Of a DNA stretch of 64,000 bases, positions 1-36,479 are shown piece by piece (positions within the stretch are counted from its first letter, which is position 1; each line of letters begins with the position of its first letter). The stretch comes from Doris montereyensis. Lineage: Eukaryota; Mollusca; Gastropoda; Nudibranchia; Dorididae. The position numbers were made by a program, and so were the translations under genes. The DNA is taken from positions 137,501 through 201,500 of the forward strand of contig JAXRKP010000403.1 in the NCBI GenBank assembly GCA_037039925.1. Direction: 5' to 3'. A model generated the notes under the pieces. It was not told the origin of the DNA. It made no database searches and saw only the letters and a program-made list of their open reading frames with translations.

Positions 1-445
1 GCACGATGAGACACAGAAACAGAGGCAGCTAAAATGCGCATAAGAAGCGGGGATGCCGAACTGGACGCCATTTTGTATCAAATGCAAACATTCGAAGTGT
101 CGTAAACTTGGTTGTCTGAAATTATTTTATTTTAAATGAATGTTCCTTAACTTAAAGTAATAGAAAATATGATTACCTCTGTCTGACAACATTTCTTCTT
201 ATCAATCACATCCTACACCAGTTTTAATAGGACAACGTATAAAGTTTAGGTCACTGTCGTAAAATATGTCCAAAGGGGGAGTACTCTTTTTCCACGTCTG
301 TAAAGACAACGTCAACTTTTTGGTCATAACCATTTAGACCTAGCGCCTATCACGTAGGGCCATAGAAGACAGTCAGGAACTATGATATTGTCAACTGTCC
401 TTCATCAGTGAATAACCGTATATTTGGATTCTAATTAATTCCAAG
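1..445. other. Upstream flank of SCYL1, no gene seen
   Basis: AT-rich sequence before the SCYL1 start codon. I see no open frame with recognisable content, no obvious TATA or CpG-rich promoter and no clear repeat. The SCYL1 5' untranslated region and promoter probably lie here, but nothing in the sequence fixes the transcription start. Confidence 0.4.
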
Positions 446-18313
<17,868 letters not shown>

Positions 18314-19815
18314 CCCAGGTTCTCAACCTTATGTATTTAGCACTGTGAGACTTTGATCTAGAAAAAGAAAATGCAATTTGCTTCCTGTAAAAAAAATTTT
18401 AAAAATTTCTTTTGCCTCTTTGTTCTCTATTTCACTTTCATATCTTAGTAGAAAAAAGTCTGATAATTCACTGAAATAATGAAGTACATATGAAAGGAAG
18501 ATTGTGCACTTTGTATAAATTTACAATTTGGAGGAAAAGGAATATGGAATGAAAACATAAAATGTTTATTGATCTGCCATGCTGAAAATGTTATAAAATT
18601 ATGTATTATAAGGGCTAGCTTGACAAAAAGCGAGGCAAATTCTTAGGCACCAACCAAAAGAGAAAGGAAATGGATTTAACCCTTTTTTTCTGACTCTTGA
18701 TCAAAAACTTTCTTTGAAATCCTGGCTCATAAGACAAATTTTCACGTAAAAGAATATATGTAAGAATGCCCTACTCAATCATTCATTGTCATTAGGTATG
18801 AATCATTTTTAAAGGAATCAAGACACAGAGCATTCATGGATTGCCTCTTTCAGGTTATATCAGATCCTAGTGGGTAGATTTTTATCAAGTTTTACAAGGA
18901 AGTGCTATCTTATAACCAATCAGGCAAGGGAATTGAAATTGAAATATCAAATCAACTAGATAACATAATGCTATGATCAAATGCAGCTATGGCCCTTGTC
19001 AGAGGAAAAAGCTCTTTGGTATTGTGGTTACAATTTAATCTTTGAACATAGGTCTTTTACCTAATTAGCCAATCAGCATAAGTCTTTTCTTTTACCCAAT
19101 TAGGTGCATGAAGAAATAAAGAGTTCATTTTAGGACTGATTATTATATTTCTAGCAAAAGTATGCAAACATACCAAAAGTAAAGGGAGAGCCTTCAATAA
19201 AGTTACATATACTATTTCTATATGGTTATGAAGGAAAAGGAAACCCGTATCAGAGCCTTTTTTTTTGGAAAACACATAATCGGTGAAATTGTCTGAACAC
19301 GCAATTTAAGATGTAACAAATCATCGAATAGGGCTGTAAACACTATTTTATGCTTGTTGGATTAAAATTTAATAATTTCTTTAGTCTTTAGCATGTAGTA
19401 AAGGGGGGGAAAATAACCAGTTGTGTACAAAATGAACATATGGCTAGATTTCAACTTTTTTGAAAGATCTAAACAAGGAAGTCCACTCCTTGACACAAAG
19501 TTTTAAGGCAGGAAGGAAAATGGCAATCTTCGTTAAGATCATGTGTGTTAAATAAGCTTCTATTGATTCAAGGCCTCTAATATTTATAAAGACACTGAAA
19601 GAAGCATCGTTGTGATCATGTAAAGGACAAATCTCATAACCCATATATCGTGGACTTTTGCATGTAGACAGTTTCAACGGCGATATGATAAAGTATAGAA
19701 TAGATTAACCTTAAGAGACCAGATCAGGAAGTTATGAAATAAGAAGAAAAACAAATTGAAGGGTATGATTGAATAGTATTATCTTCTTTAATCGTTATCT
19801 TAGCTTCCATTGTCT
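18314..19815. other. Intergenic, SCYL1 3' flank
   Basis: AT-rich, presumably includes the SCYL1 3' untranslated region. The open frames here are short and show nothing recognisable. I could not choose a poly(A) signal with confidence. Confidence 0.4.
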
Positions 19816-19818
19816 AGC

Positions 19819-20120
19819 ATGAATGGTGCTGTCTTTCTCCAACTTTGCCATTTTATCCTCCTGTGTCGGAGATACCCATTTTTATCTTCCAGCAATAGGG
19901 ATGAATGTGATTGTCTTTCTTTTTTATTATTTTACCCTCCTGCGTCTGGAATGCCCATTTTTGTCTTCTAGTGTCTGGGATGAATATATGACCGTCTTTC
20001 TTTGTCTTTGCTGTTTTACAAAAAGTTACCCTCCTGCATCCGGGATGCCCATTTTTGTCTTCCAGCGTCCAGGATGAGTGTGATTGTCTTTCTTTATATT
20101 TCTCATTTTATCTTCTTGTT
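19819..20120. repeat. Tandem repeat of about 80 bp, 3.5 copies
   Basis: Units begin near 19819, 19901, 19980 and 20074 and share GTCTTTCTTT, TTTTACCCTCCTG and CCCATTTTTGTCTTCCAG. The third unit has an extra 12-15 bp. Confidence 0.85.
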
Positions 20121-20925
20121 TGTTCTTCATTATGCCAACAGTGTATTAATTAAGATTTTAAAATAAATCTTTCTATTGTGATTTTAGAGGGCATTTGAAT
20201 GTAGGAACTTTGTGTTGATATGCTTCACATGTACTGATAACACGTCACTGAAGATTCAATCCATTTATGTTCACATTTGCCACAGAGATTTAACATTTAT
20301 AACACCTTGTAAAACTTTTTCTTCAGGGAATAAGGTGTTTGATTTCTAATGATCTTATCGTTACATTTTATCCTTTGTAACTCTATTTCGCCTTCTTATT
20401 TTGGAAACTTTGGTTGAATTACAGCAGGGTTTAGGGTATAACAACTTTAATTATACATTTAATAGAATATTTGTAATTTTAGCTTGTCTGAAATGTGTCT
20501 TATGTGTGGAACATTGTGTTTGCTTGACTTGCTTCCCCTGTCATCTTGTCATCAATTGTACTCTTTCGTATAATGAGTCACACATATGTATCAATACTGG
20601 TTACATAAATCAAATTGGTTATAGTTGGGAAAGGAGATGGGGAGATGTTGTGCTTATAAATTTTTGTTTGAGGAGGGGGGTTATTTTATTTTATCATTTT
20701 TTCCATTCAATCTTTTGTGATTGTGTGTTGACATGTCCAGTATCAATGAGAACATTGTTAAAAATTATCAGTCCTTACAATTATATTAAAAGGGGCAGTT
20801 TACTCCTTTTTTCCCCCTTTATTTAAAGACAAATGGAATAAGACAAAAGACATACTCAAAGTTACTGTACAGATAATAATAATAATAGTGATACTAATCT
20901 ATCAATATATAAATAAATAATAATA
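20121..20925. other. Intergenic stretch without recognisable gene
   Basis: AT-rich. It holds an open frame at 20401-20826 (141 codons, Cys-rich by chance, no family resemblance, no splice context) that I do not accept as a gene. Confidence 0.4.
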
Positions 20926-20927
20926 TA

Positions 20928-21400
20928 ATGGATCATGTAATGCTGAATCACATTTTTATGTGGCGACCAAAAATCTTGAAAATTTGCATACTTGCTCGAA
21001 ATCAGGTATAGAATTGCGTGGACCTATTCATTTTCATTGGTTCAAAAGGTTGAAAACCTATTATTTATAGATCATATCTATGAACAAAAGAGCAAAACAA
21101 TAAAGACCATGATTTTTACGAGACTGAGACGAAATGATAAAGACGCACTCGATACAAGAACTAAACACTGAACGGAAACGCTTAAAATCTATTAGATCTA
21201 GATTTAAAGGATCATCTTGCCCAAAAGAAGAAGAAAAGAATTCTCTAGACGAAAATGGGATTAGACAAAACAAACAAACAGGTTGGAGAGTTGAAGCCTT
21301 TTGTAAGCGTCAGCAGAATCATGATGTAGACTTAGATCTAGATCTAGAACCGACTCCACTAGAGGTGGGCTTCTCAGCTAGTTATGATAATAAAGAATTT
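20928..21400 (+). repeat. Interspersed repeat H, copy 2
   Basis: Same-strand diverged copy of 16910-17580. Both end in a stretch with AGATCTAG and AACC(G/C)ACCC-type sequence. Confidence 0.65.
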
Positions 21401-21903
21401 ACTTTTTCTTTTTTTTATAAGTACATAAAACTAACATATAATTTCCTTATGTTATAGGCATTAAGTATCCATTCTTAAGCAACAAGGGTCACCTAGTTAT
21501 GAAGACCAGCAGAAGAAAAGAAAGAAAAAGTGTAGGCCAAGACATGCACTCATTTTTTTTATTAAATTTTAGTGTTTAAACACTGGACTAATGGAAAGAA
21601 AGTAAAAATGCCTGCTTAATCGTTTATTATTTTCTTGAAAATTTCTTGCTCCATTTATTTGAGTGATGTGCCATTGCATTGAATTGAAATAGGAATGGCA
21701 GAGTGGGTGAGTTTCATTTTGGCATAAATTTGACTTACGTTATTATGGTAGTACTAGCACCTTGACGACAGGCAGACAGAGACAAACTCAGATCAAACCC
21801 CATTCCTTTAACATAATATACTGGTAGTGCTAGTTTCTCAACCAACAATATGTCAGAGACCCTGGCCTTAGCATGCAGCCCTTTGCCTTATCTTTTTTCT
21901 ATT

Positions 21904-22193
21904 ATTTGATTTTAACCACATCCGCAACTAAGGTGATCTCAGGGTTTTTTTTGTCAGATTTTTTAAAGTTTGACCAGACTGCCCTATAAACAGCTAAGGG
22001 ATCTTTATTGTGCACAGAGTATTGTGATATGAACAAACACAGGACCTTTTTTTCTTTTTTAAATCGTCTGTCTCCGATGGGACGAGGTGTCAATCCATCT
22101 ACCTACACCAGGGGGATAAGTTTTACTCACAAAAAAATCAAGAACATTTTTTAACCTCTCAAGCACAAATCCACAACCGGGTCTCCTCTTTGC
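21904..22193 (-). mobile_element. SINE-A copy 6
   Basis: Reverse-complement SINE-A: tail (ATTTGATTTTAACCACATCC), AGACTGCCCTATAAACAGC, GATCTTTATTGTGCACAGAG, CGTCTGTCTCCGATGGGAC. The head at the right end is degenerate. Confidence 0.8.
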
Positions 22194-22879
22194 CTAATTT
22201 AGTAATTACAACTATAATATATGTGGGGGGGTTTTTTACGTTATATTTTAAAATCTTATGATATTTTTCAATCTCAAAGCCTGAAATTTTTATAGCGATT
22301 CAAAAATCAATAAGAAAAATATGGTTATCATTCAACACAGAGATTTGCGCATGTTTGTACAATAAGTTTAGGGAAAATGTGTCCAATGACTGTCCAGGTC
22401 CCTCCTGATGGACTTTACGTCATTTCAAGCATTCAGTGTAAAATATAATTGATAATAATGTAAGAAACTTGACTTGTCTAAACTGCATGTGTTGTGAGTT
22501 TTATGTGAGCCTTACACTCTGCTCTATACATACACGGTCCTCTCTACTCAAAGTATTATTACTGTACTACCTGCATGTATCATGTGATATTGATAATGAT
22601 ATGTAATCGAATGTTTGTTGACAGAGATATATATATATGTCTTCTTAGCCTGAAAAGGTCTTGATGTGTTTTAGTTGTACATGAATAAATTGGTGAAATT
22701 CTAGTGCGAAATCACTGCAAAGAGTTAAATATCTTGAGCTTAATAATACTGTTTATGTGATTGCAAGCTATTTCATTCAAAATTTATATCTTTATCTTTC
22801 AGAGTGTACTTGGTAAGGCTACCTTGTGGGAACGTAGTAATAGTATTAGCAGTTATTGGCACCCTGACAATATCATCAC

Positions 22880-23160
22880 AGCCTATAGCCAGATATTCAT
22901 TTCACCATCAACATCATTATGATCAATTATAATCAATGCCTCTCATCCCTGGCAGGGTAAAGGCCATGTACAAGTGAGTTTTGCCTTCCTCTGTCTTGGA
23001 CTATCCTTCCAAGCTCGCTCCATGTGATCCCCATCGCTTGTTTGTCTCTGACAAGACATCTATTCCTGGTCTCCCATGGCGTACCCCTACTTCATGTTCC
23101 TTGTGGGTTCTATTACAAAGTCTGTCTGGTGATGCTACTACTTGGTTTTCTTAAGGTAGA
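22880..23160 (-). mobile_element. Possible LINE 3'-region remnant
   Basis: On the minus strand, around 22920-23100, a frame reads RPGID and KRWGSHGA-like fragments, reminiscent of the Arg/Gly-rich segment after LINE reverse transcriptases. Very degenerate; could be another old repeat. Confidence 0.3.
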
Positions 23161-23369
23161 TAATCATTTACACCTGTGTAATGCCGAACTGATGACGAAA
23201 AGCTTTTTGTAGACCATGAACATGATAAGTTTTTTTTTTAAAATTAAAAGAGCTCCCACAATTCACAACGTGCTCAGCCATCTGAATCTAAAATAGCGAA
23301 ACAGAGCTCCAATAGAGAAATCACTGTCTTGTCAAAAGGACAAAACAAATCAGTCTTAAGTTCACCTTA

Positions 23370-23611
23370 TGAGATCATGAGATCCTAAAGTTAGGTCCGG
23401 CGTTGTGTTCCTTGGGAAAGACACTTTACAAGCATTTCCACACTCTACCCAGATGCAAATGGGTACTAACACTAGCTTAGAAGTAAAAACCTGCATCATA
23501 CAAGCGTCCTGTCTAGGAGATGATTATTATCACCTGTTTCTCTTCACGTTATTGAAACCGGGATACATTCCGGCTCTATGGGCCGTAACAGCCTTGAAGG
23601 AACTTTAATTT
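23370..23611 (+). mobile_element. SINE-B copy, head degenerate
   Basis: GTTGTGTTCCTTGGGAAAGA, CACTTTACAAGCATTTCCAC, ATTATTATCACCTGTTTC and CGGCTCTATGGGCCGTAACA match the SINE-B body seen fully at 39684-39975. Confidence 0.8.
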
Positions 23612-23960
23612 ACTTTTATTATATGTATCTAGGTACAGTGGAGCTCAGAGGAAAGCGACCTGAACTATACTGACTAAAAGACTATACTATAAGAAAAGCA
23701 TAAGATAACGAAAAGTTTGGATGACTTTGTGCTATCAGGTGAAGGGGCTTTTCTTCTTCTTCTAACCAAATCAATTTTGAAGATTGATATTTGACACATG
23801 CATTATTAAAATATGTTAAAACATATTGAAACAAGAGAAATTATTGTTTTCATTGTATGTTTGTTTGTAGTCAAATTTGTGAATTTTTATGTCATTTCAT
23901 TACCAAGCCTAGGGACGTAACCATATTTGTAGCTTTTAATTAAATAGGATATTAAATATA

Positions 23961-24727
23961 CAGTGTAATCCGCTTATATCGACATGCTTCGGGAAGAGGA
24001 TTTAATGTCGATATATAGAATGTCGATAAATACAAAGCCAAAGAGGAAAAAACAAGGAGGCAATCTAAAACAGTAAAGCACTGGTTTTATTGCTTCCCTT
24101 GATTCTTTCCTGTGAGACGGGTTTGGGGGATTTTCCGTTCATGGTATCAGTTTTCCCCATTTTTGATTTTTTAAAAATATATATATGCCTTTATTTCCAT
24201 TCAATCAAAAAAAAAAAGAAAAAGGACAGCAACAGACGTATGGTTGTGATAGAGAGGTTGTGAGATGGGAAGGTGTATGCAAGTGATTGGGGGGAGGGGC
24301 TACACACGCGCATTCGTAGCAAAACCTGTCTGTTGTGCTGAGGAAAAGGGAGAGGCGAAGAAAACCGACCGCGGCGAAGGGGGGGGGGGGTAGTGAAGCC
24401 GTTAGGCCCTACTGCACGAGACGCGCGTCGTCTTTGTGCATAGAGATAATATTAATAATTAATAGACAGTCTGATGTCCTGGGGTTTGTTCGGACTAGTT
24501 GTGTTGACGGTGTTGACCGTTCGGCCTAGCGTGACACCCGTCCCCCCTTTTTTCGTAGGTGGGCTTCACCAGGAAGCATGTCGATATAGCGGAGTGGGCT
24601 GAAAAACAAGGTCGATGTAAGAGAAATTATTAAGTAAAGATATTGAAGGAAAAATTCCGGAATTGGAAAATATGTCGATATATCAAAATGTCGATAAATA
24701 GGCTGTCGATATAAGTGGATTACACTG
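23961..24727. mobile_element. Non-autonomous pogo/Tigger-like DNA transposon, 767 bp
   Basis: Terminal inverted repeats CAGTGTAATCCGCTTATATC (left) and CAGTGTAATCCACTTATATC (right, reversed) differ at one base over about 23 bp, with TA on both sides (23959-23960, 24728-24729). Subterminal GTCGATATA / TGTCGATAAA motifs repeat at both ends. No transposase remains. Confidence 0.88.
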
Positions 24728-26025
24728 TACTATCAACAATTCTTTTATCAATACAACATATGAATAAAAACTTCATCAAGGCGGGTCCCGAGGATGATTT
24801 TTTTAGTTTGAAGAGATACACAATTTTAAGCTTCATAAATGAATTCAGCATGGCGAAATGTGAGGAAAGAAATTGTGGAATTCATTTTTGAAAGTTAAAT
24901 TGCCATGGAAACGGCCACCATCTTGAATTTTTGGTGCAAAACTATGGCAATTTTCAAAAACTAAGTAGTCCTACAGTTTTTTATTTTAGAGGTTTATAAT
25001 TTTGCACATAGAAACTTCAAACCAATAGCCAGAATCTTTTTTATATCTTGTGTAGTTTTCTTTTTACAAATTTTCTAAATTTGAGGTTTGAAGGAACTAA
25101 TTTATCTCAAATTTCCAACAAAAATCATGAATTTCTCAGTAATTACATAAGATATAAAAAATCCGATATGACGGTCTCTTAGTAATGATAAAAAGCAGCT
25201 GTATGCCAAATTTCAAGCAAATCCATTGAATATTGTAGGACTACTTAGCAGAAAAGTCAAAAAAAGTCAATTATGAGAAAATCATATTTTAAACTCTTTT
25301 TCCGTTATTTGAATGCTTTTCCGCATACAAAATTAGAAATGAGTAGAAAATGTTTTGAAAACGTCATAAAACCATGAAAGGCTCTCAACTACTACTTGTT
25401 ATTGACCCTGTTTCAAATGCCCCGACTCCTTATACTCATTTCGGACAGTATCTTTCGATGAAAGGTGTGCGGAATATATCAGTTTGTCACATATGTTCAT
25501 GGCAATCTAAGGCACTATTGAATAAACTTGGTCATATGTACATTTTTCTGATAGCTTACACTGTGCTGATTCAAGTGAGTACCAGCTTACTATACTTTTG
25601 ACAAAGTTACTGGCTTTTATGGTTCAAATGATGCGTTGAAAGTTGGGCCAGTATCATATCTAAAAAATCGTAAACATTCAAAGAATCAATACTAATACTA
25701 GGCCTATTTTATGGTATCAATGTGAGGGAATAATACAATAAACTAGATTTGTCCCGTTTTTGTGCAAAAATGGCCTTCTCAGGACCCCCCTTAACGTATT
25801 TACTCTCCTTTAACGTATTTACTAGAAGAGTTTTAGAGCCAAAGTTTCATTTAGATCTAGACCTAAATCAAGCTATATAAGCATCTCTATTGTATAAAAA
25901 AAATGAGATGTTCCGTTCTCCAAACTATAATAATAATAATAACATCATCAATTTTAGCTTGAAAATTATCCTGATACTCATACTGAGTGATAACTTTTCT
26001 TTCTGTTCATTCATTTTAAGTTCTA

Positions 26026-26030
<5 letters not shown>
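24728..26030. other. Intergenic stretch, old unclassified repeats
   Basis: AT-rich. An AAGTAGTCCTACA motif near 24963 recurs inverted near 25233-25252. The phrase GCCATGGAAACGGCCACCAT near 24902 has a diverged relative near 52742 (GCCATAGAAGCAGCCGCCCT), so part of this may be an old repeat. No gene seen. Confidence 0.4.

Positions 26031-26100
<70 letters not shown>
26031..26100. repeat. (TA)n microsatellite
   Basis: About 70 bp of TA dinucleotide with one G interruption. Confidence 0.95.
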
Positions 26101-26101
<1 letters not shown>

Positions 26102-26239
26102 TAGAAAATTTCATCATAATTTGATACACTATCTTTAAGAATTTTCTTAAATTAGGTCACAAGTCTTCAGTTTTGAGGCATGATGATGGATGAAAGTGAA
26201 AGGAACTCTATCTTCTCTTATTTCTCTCCTAAGCCTCTA

Positions 26240-26540
26240 TTCTTAATTTACTCAACCCTAATGCTAATTATATGGGTATAATTTCCACTACACGTCAGCC
26301 CTAACATTTGAACCATAATATCAGGATGGGATTTCCCTTTGCTTTGGGAAATTCCACAAAATGAAATGAAGCATAACACTCTATAGAATGAAAGTAGAGC
26401 TTTTCTTTAATAGAATTTGACTCGGATCAGTCTCATCACCTTCTGATCTGCACATTTTTATTTTTTTAAGTAAAAGTCCCTTGGCTGAAGCAACAAGAGG
26501 AATTCAAGGCCTAATACTAATAGTTGAGGGAGTCAAGGAA
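26240..26540 (+). repeat. Old interspersed repeat G, copy 2 (uninterrupted)
   Basis: Matches the two separated halves at 15475-15960 in the same order and orientation. Confidence 0.65.
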
Positions 26541-26789
26541 CTGGGACAAAGGGTATGCCAATACATAGCGAAACGTGAGGGTCATAGAATGTATAATAAG
26601 AGATTGATGTGTCTACCACCGGGCAATAGTGGGCACTTTAGCAATGAATGCGAGTACACCTGTAAGAAAGCTTGTCGTGAAATCGTATTACTGAAAACAG
26701 CAAACCAAATACAAGTAGTCCTCATTGAATTTTTGTTTTTTTCATTGAAATTTACGTCGTCCAAATACAAGTAGTCCCATTGAACCATA

Positions 26790-27290
<501 letters not shown>

Positions 27291-27299
27291 ATTGAAACA

Positions 27300-28420
27300 A
27301 ACAAAACATATAGTTGGTAAGACAGGAGAAATGTTGCTTTTTTTTTTCTTTTCAAAAACATTTATTGGCATTATGTCATTATACACAATTTCAAAAATAT
27401 TTTTACAACTCACAACATTACCAAAACGCACAACAGAGTAACAAAAAAATAAAGCAAACAAATCAACAGATCAAATCGCTAACCCACTCTTCAAAGTGCA
27501 AGAAAAAAATTGTCAAAGCATATGTTCAGATACCAATATATTCAAATTATTGGATGTTTTAACTGTTTATCAACATAATATTGTAAGAATATGATTTTGA
27601 TATATTGTAAGAATAATTTTGTAAAACAAATATAAAACTCAATTCAATCACATGAAACATGTTGTGCATCTCTAAACAATGAGTTTATAAATATAAGTAT
27701 AACATTAACCTATCCAGTTCTTAGAAAGAAATGTAGACAGTCCTACTTGATGCTTTTTGAAGATCTATGACAATCTGCTACGTGGCATAGGCAGACCAGC
27801 TACCAAAGAGTACAGCTAAAACTCAAACTCACATCCTGCTAATTCTGCTACGTAATAGTCATCTATATATCTATACAAGCACATTACACCCGAAAGTGAT
27901 ACCAAGTACAATTATTAGATTGAGTCAATATTCAATACTGAGGTTACATTTACACAGGTAGGCGTGAACGTTGCTATACCAACTTTTTAATTGTAAAACC
28001 TGTTTAAAATGGTGGTTCAGGTGAATGAAAATTCTACTCAAGGATGGAGAAACAATGAAATTTTCAATAGACTAATTTCTCAAATGAAATCGATCTTGGG
28101 ATCATTTAGAACCTTCATGCAAAAAATAGCTACTCTTAGTGACCTGGCAACAGAGTTTTTGAGAACAAAGAATGACCAATTCAGAATTCTATACATAGAT
28201 AAAAGTGTATGTACATTTCCAAACACAAATATATATCTTCAGGTTAACCATCCAATCCCTTCAAATTAATTTCTGCTCTGGGTTTCTTTTGATCATAACA
28301 AATATTTTTTCAATCAGTCAATGTACTAGTACTAGGAAAGTCACTTCAGTAATTGGAGATGCTTAAAGAAGAGTAAGATATTTTCTTATCAATTAGAAAT
28401 ATTATGATACATTAGTAATT
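27300..28420. other. Intergenic stretch, no gene recognised
   Basis: AT-rich. A partial repeat F copy sits near 27880-27960 (AGTACAATTATTAGATTGAG). The TTTATT strings near 27359 could be reversed poly(A) signals of the minus-strand gene, but this is unproven. Confidence 0.35.
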
Positions 28421-28424
28421 AGTA

Positions 28425-28960
28425 AAAGTAATAATAATAATAATCCTTTATCGTCCAAAGAAGGCAATTTTTCTTTTGATTTACACTTCTCATGTTACAT
28501 AAGTTTACACATAATATGTCGCTCAAAAGACTGTCCACTCACACCACCACATAACACAATTTAACATAATATAACCATGGTGGGCAAACCAGCTGCCATA
28601 CATACATAATATGGTGTAGGCACTCTTAAGTCACTTTATGCTATGCCAACTTAAATTCTCAAACAAAACTGAGTATATCCGACCAACAATTTTCTTCATA
28701 AAAGAAAAAAACAATTAAATAAAAAAATGTATAGGCCTACCTAACCATATAGCACTCATTTAAGTTTCTTTTAAGCATTGTCTTAACTCTCAACAGCCAG
28801 CTGAATTACAACAATACTAAGACTAAGAGGGAAAATGTTGCTGATATTTTTACCAGGAAGCAATGGACTTGGTCATGTTACACCAAAGTCTGTTTTTAAA
28901 TTTACTGTTAGTTGCAAAGGGAATCTGAACAAAACCCTTAACACTGCGTGTCATTTTATA
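28425..28960 (-). mobile_element. Possible retrotransposon 3' end
   Basis: AATAATAATAATAATCCTTT followed by ATCGTCCAAAGAAGGCAATT looks like the reversed 3' terminus of a LINE or LINE-dependent SINE ending in a trinucleotide tail. No coding content is visible. Confidence 0.35.
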
Positions 28961-29207
28961 CTGAAACTTATATGATTCATTTCCGTCGTTTCATTTGTTC
29001 ATCACAATCTTTCATCCTCACTTACTATTGACTTTTAAATGTGATATCATCTTCTTGAAAGTTGATGAAATGACACACATATATATCTATAATACACAGA
29101 TCTATATTATTATGATGAAGATACCATAGAAATGACATGATGCAGAAATGACATAGATGCCATGGAAAACATGACAGTGGCTGAAAACATTGAAATTCCA
29201 CATTTTT

Positions 29208-35384
<6,177 letters not shown>

Positions 35385-35660
35385 CTCCGATGTTGGACTA
35401 GCACAGAACACACAAAGCGTTCTGATCTGAGCTCTAAAATATAAATCAGAAATTGAAATCGAAACAAAAATTATACTTTAATCTCAGAGTAGTGCCCCTT
35501 TGTGATTGTGCACTAACAAAGCAGATTATACAATGAACACATCGCTTTGTTGTTGCGTTTTCTTTCTTTCTCTCTTTTTTTTTCTTATCCTTCTCTTTCT
35601 AACTCATAACTAACGAAGTTGATTCCTGAATATCATTGTAAGCGCTCATGATCCTTAATT

Positions 35661-35663
35661 AAA

Positions 35664-35755
<92 letters not shown>
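35661..35755. repeat. (CT)n microsatellite
   Basis: About 90 bp of pure CT dinucleotide, roughly 280 bp upstream of the coiled-coil gene's start codon on its strand. Confidence 0.97.
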
Positions 35756-35757
<2 letters not shown>

Positions 35758-35762
35758 CTTCA

Positions 35763-35807
35763 TTTCGCGTTGTTCAGTAGCTTTTAAGCTTACTGACTAC
35801 CGCGAAA
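35763..35807. repeat. Perfect-ended hairpin beside the CT array
   Basis: TTTCGCG at 35763-35769 pairs with CGCGAAA at 35801-35807, and TTCAGTA / TACTGA pair inside, with a TTTTAA-centred loop. A short palindrome (GCCAACTAGTGGC) follows at 35811-35823. It may be the residue of a small palindromic element. Confidence 0.6.
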
Positions 35808-35978
35808 TAAGCCAACTAGTGGCTTAAAATAGTTTAGAATAGATCTAGGGGAAGAAAAAACAACAGCTACAGAACAGACGCGGGGACAAGCACCTCACTC
35901 CAACATCTTTGCGTATTATTATTATTATTATAGAGAAAACTATATCATCCTCGAGGTTAGACCTCTAGAAACAAACAA

Positions 35979-35981
35979 ACA

Positions 35982-36015
<34 letters not shown>
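35979..36015. repeat. (AG)n microsatellite
   Basis: A pure AG dinucleotide run of about 36 bp, in reverse sense to the nearby CT array. Confidence 0.93.
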
Positions 36016-36017
<2 letters not shown>

Positions 36018-36209
36018 ATCACCACGCTGACTGTGACAATACATCTTCAACCTCAGATCAATGGATTTAACGAAATGGGACAACAATGCACTCATCAAAC
36101 ATACGAAAAGCTGCTGTGTAATTCTACCGGGGTAATTCAAATTACCGAGAGATCGGTCAATTCTCTCTGCTCTATTTCTATCCTTCTATTGCTTCTACTA
36201 CTCCTGTAT

Positions 36210-36475
36210 TAAAGTAAAGTTCCTTCTATGCCAATACGCCCTATAGAGCCGGAGCGTATCCCAGTTTCTATAGCATGAGCGGAACAGATAATAATAATCA
36301 CCTCTTGGACAGGATGAAGATTTTTATTCCCATGCTAGTGCCTGTATCCATTTTGCACCTGGGTCGAGTGAGGAAATGCGTGTTAAGTGTCTTTGCCAAG
36401 GAATTTGGCCAGGATTCAAACCCAGGAACTCATGATCCCCAGTCCGGTAGTCTAACCACTCTGTCACCGCCGTCA
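36210..36475 (-). mobile_element. SINE-B copy
   Basis: AAAGTTCCTTCTATGCCAAT, CCTATAGAGCCGGAGCGTAT, GATTTTTATTCCCATGCTAG and the B-box complement AGGATTCAAACCCAGGAACT, ending in GTAGTCTAACCACTCTGTCA, the A-box complement. Confidence 0.85.
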
Positions 36476-36479
36476 CAAT

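Noticed and set aside
20401..20826. 141-codon open frame
   Set aside because: No recognisable domain, AT-driven composition and no neighbouring exons; chance frame in intergenic DNA.
25890..26138. Open frame with poly-(Tyr-Ile)
   Set aside because: Translation of a (TA)n tract, as are those at 26884-27132 and 29991-30317.
26481..26774. 97-codon open frame with several Cys
   Set aside because: It overlaps repeat G and a duplicated AAGTAGTCC segment, and shows no known domain.
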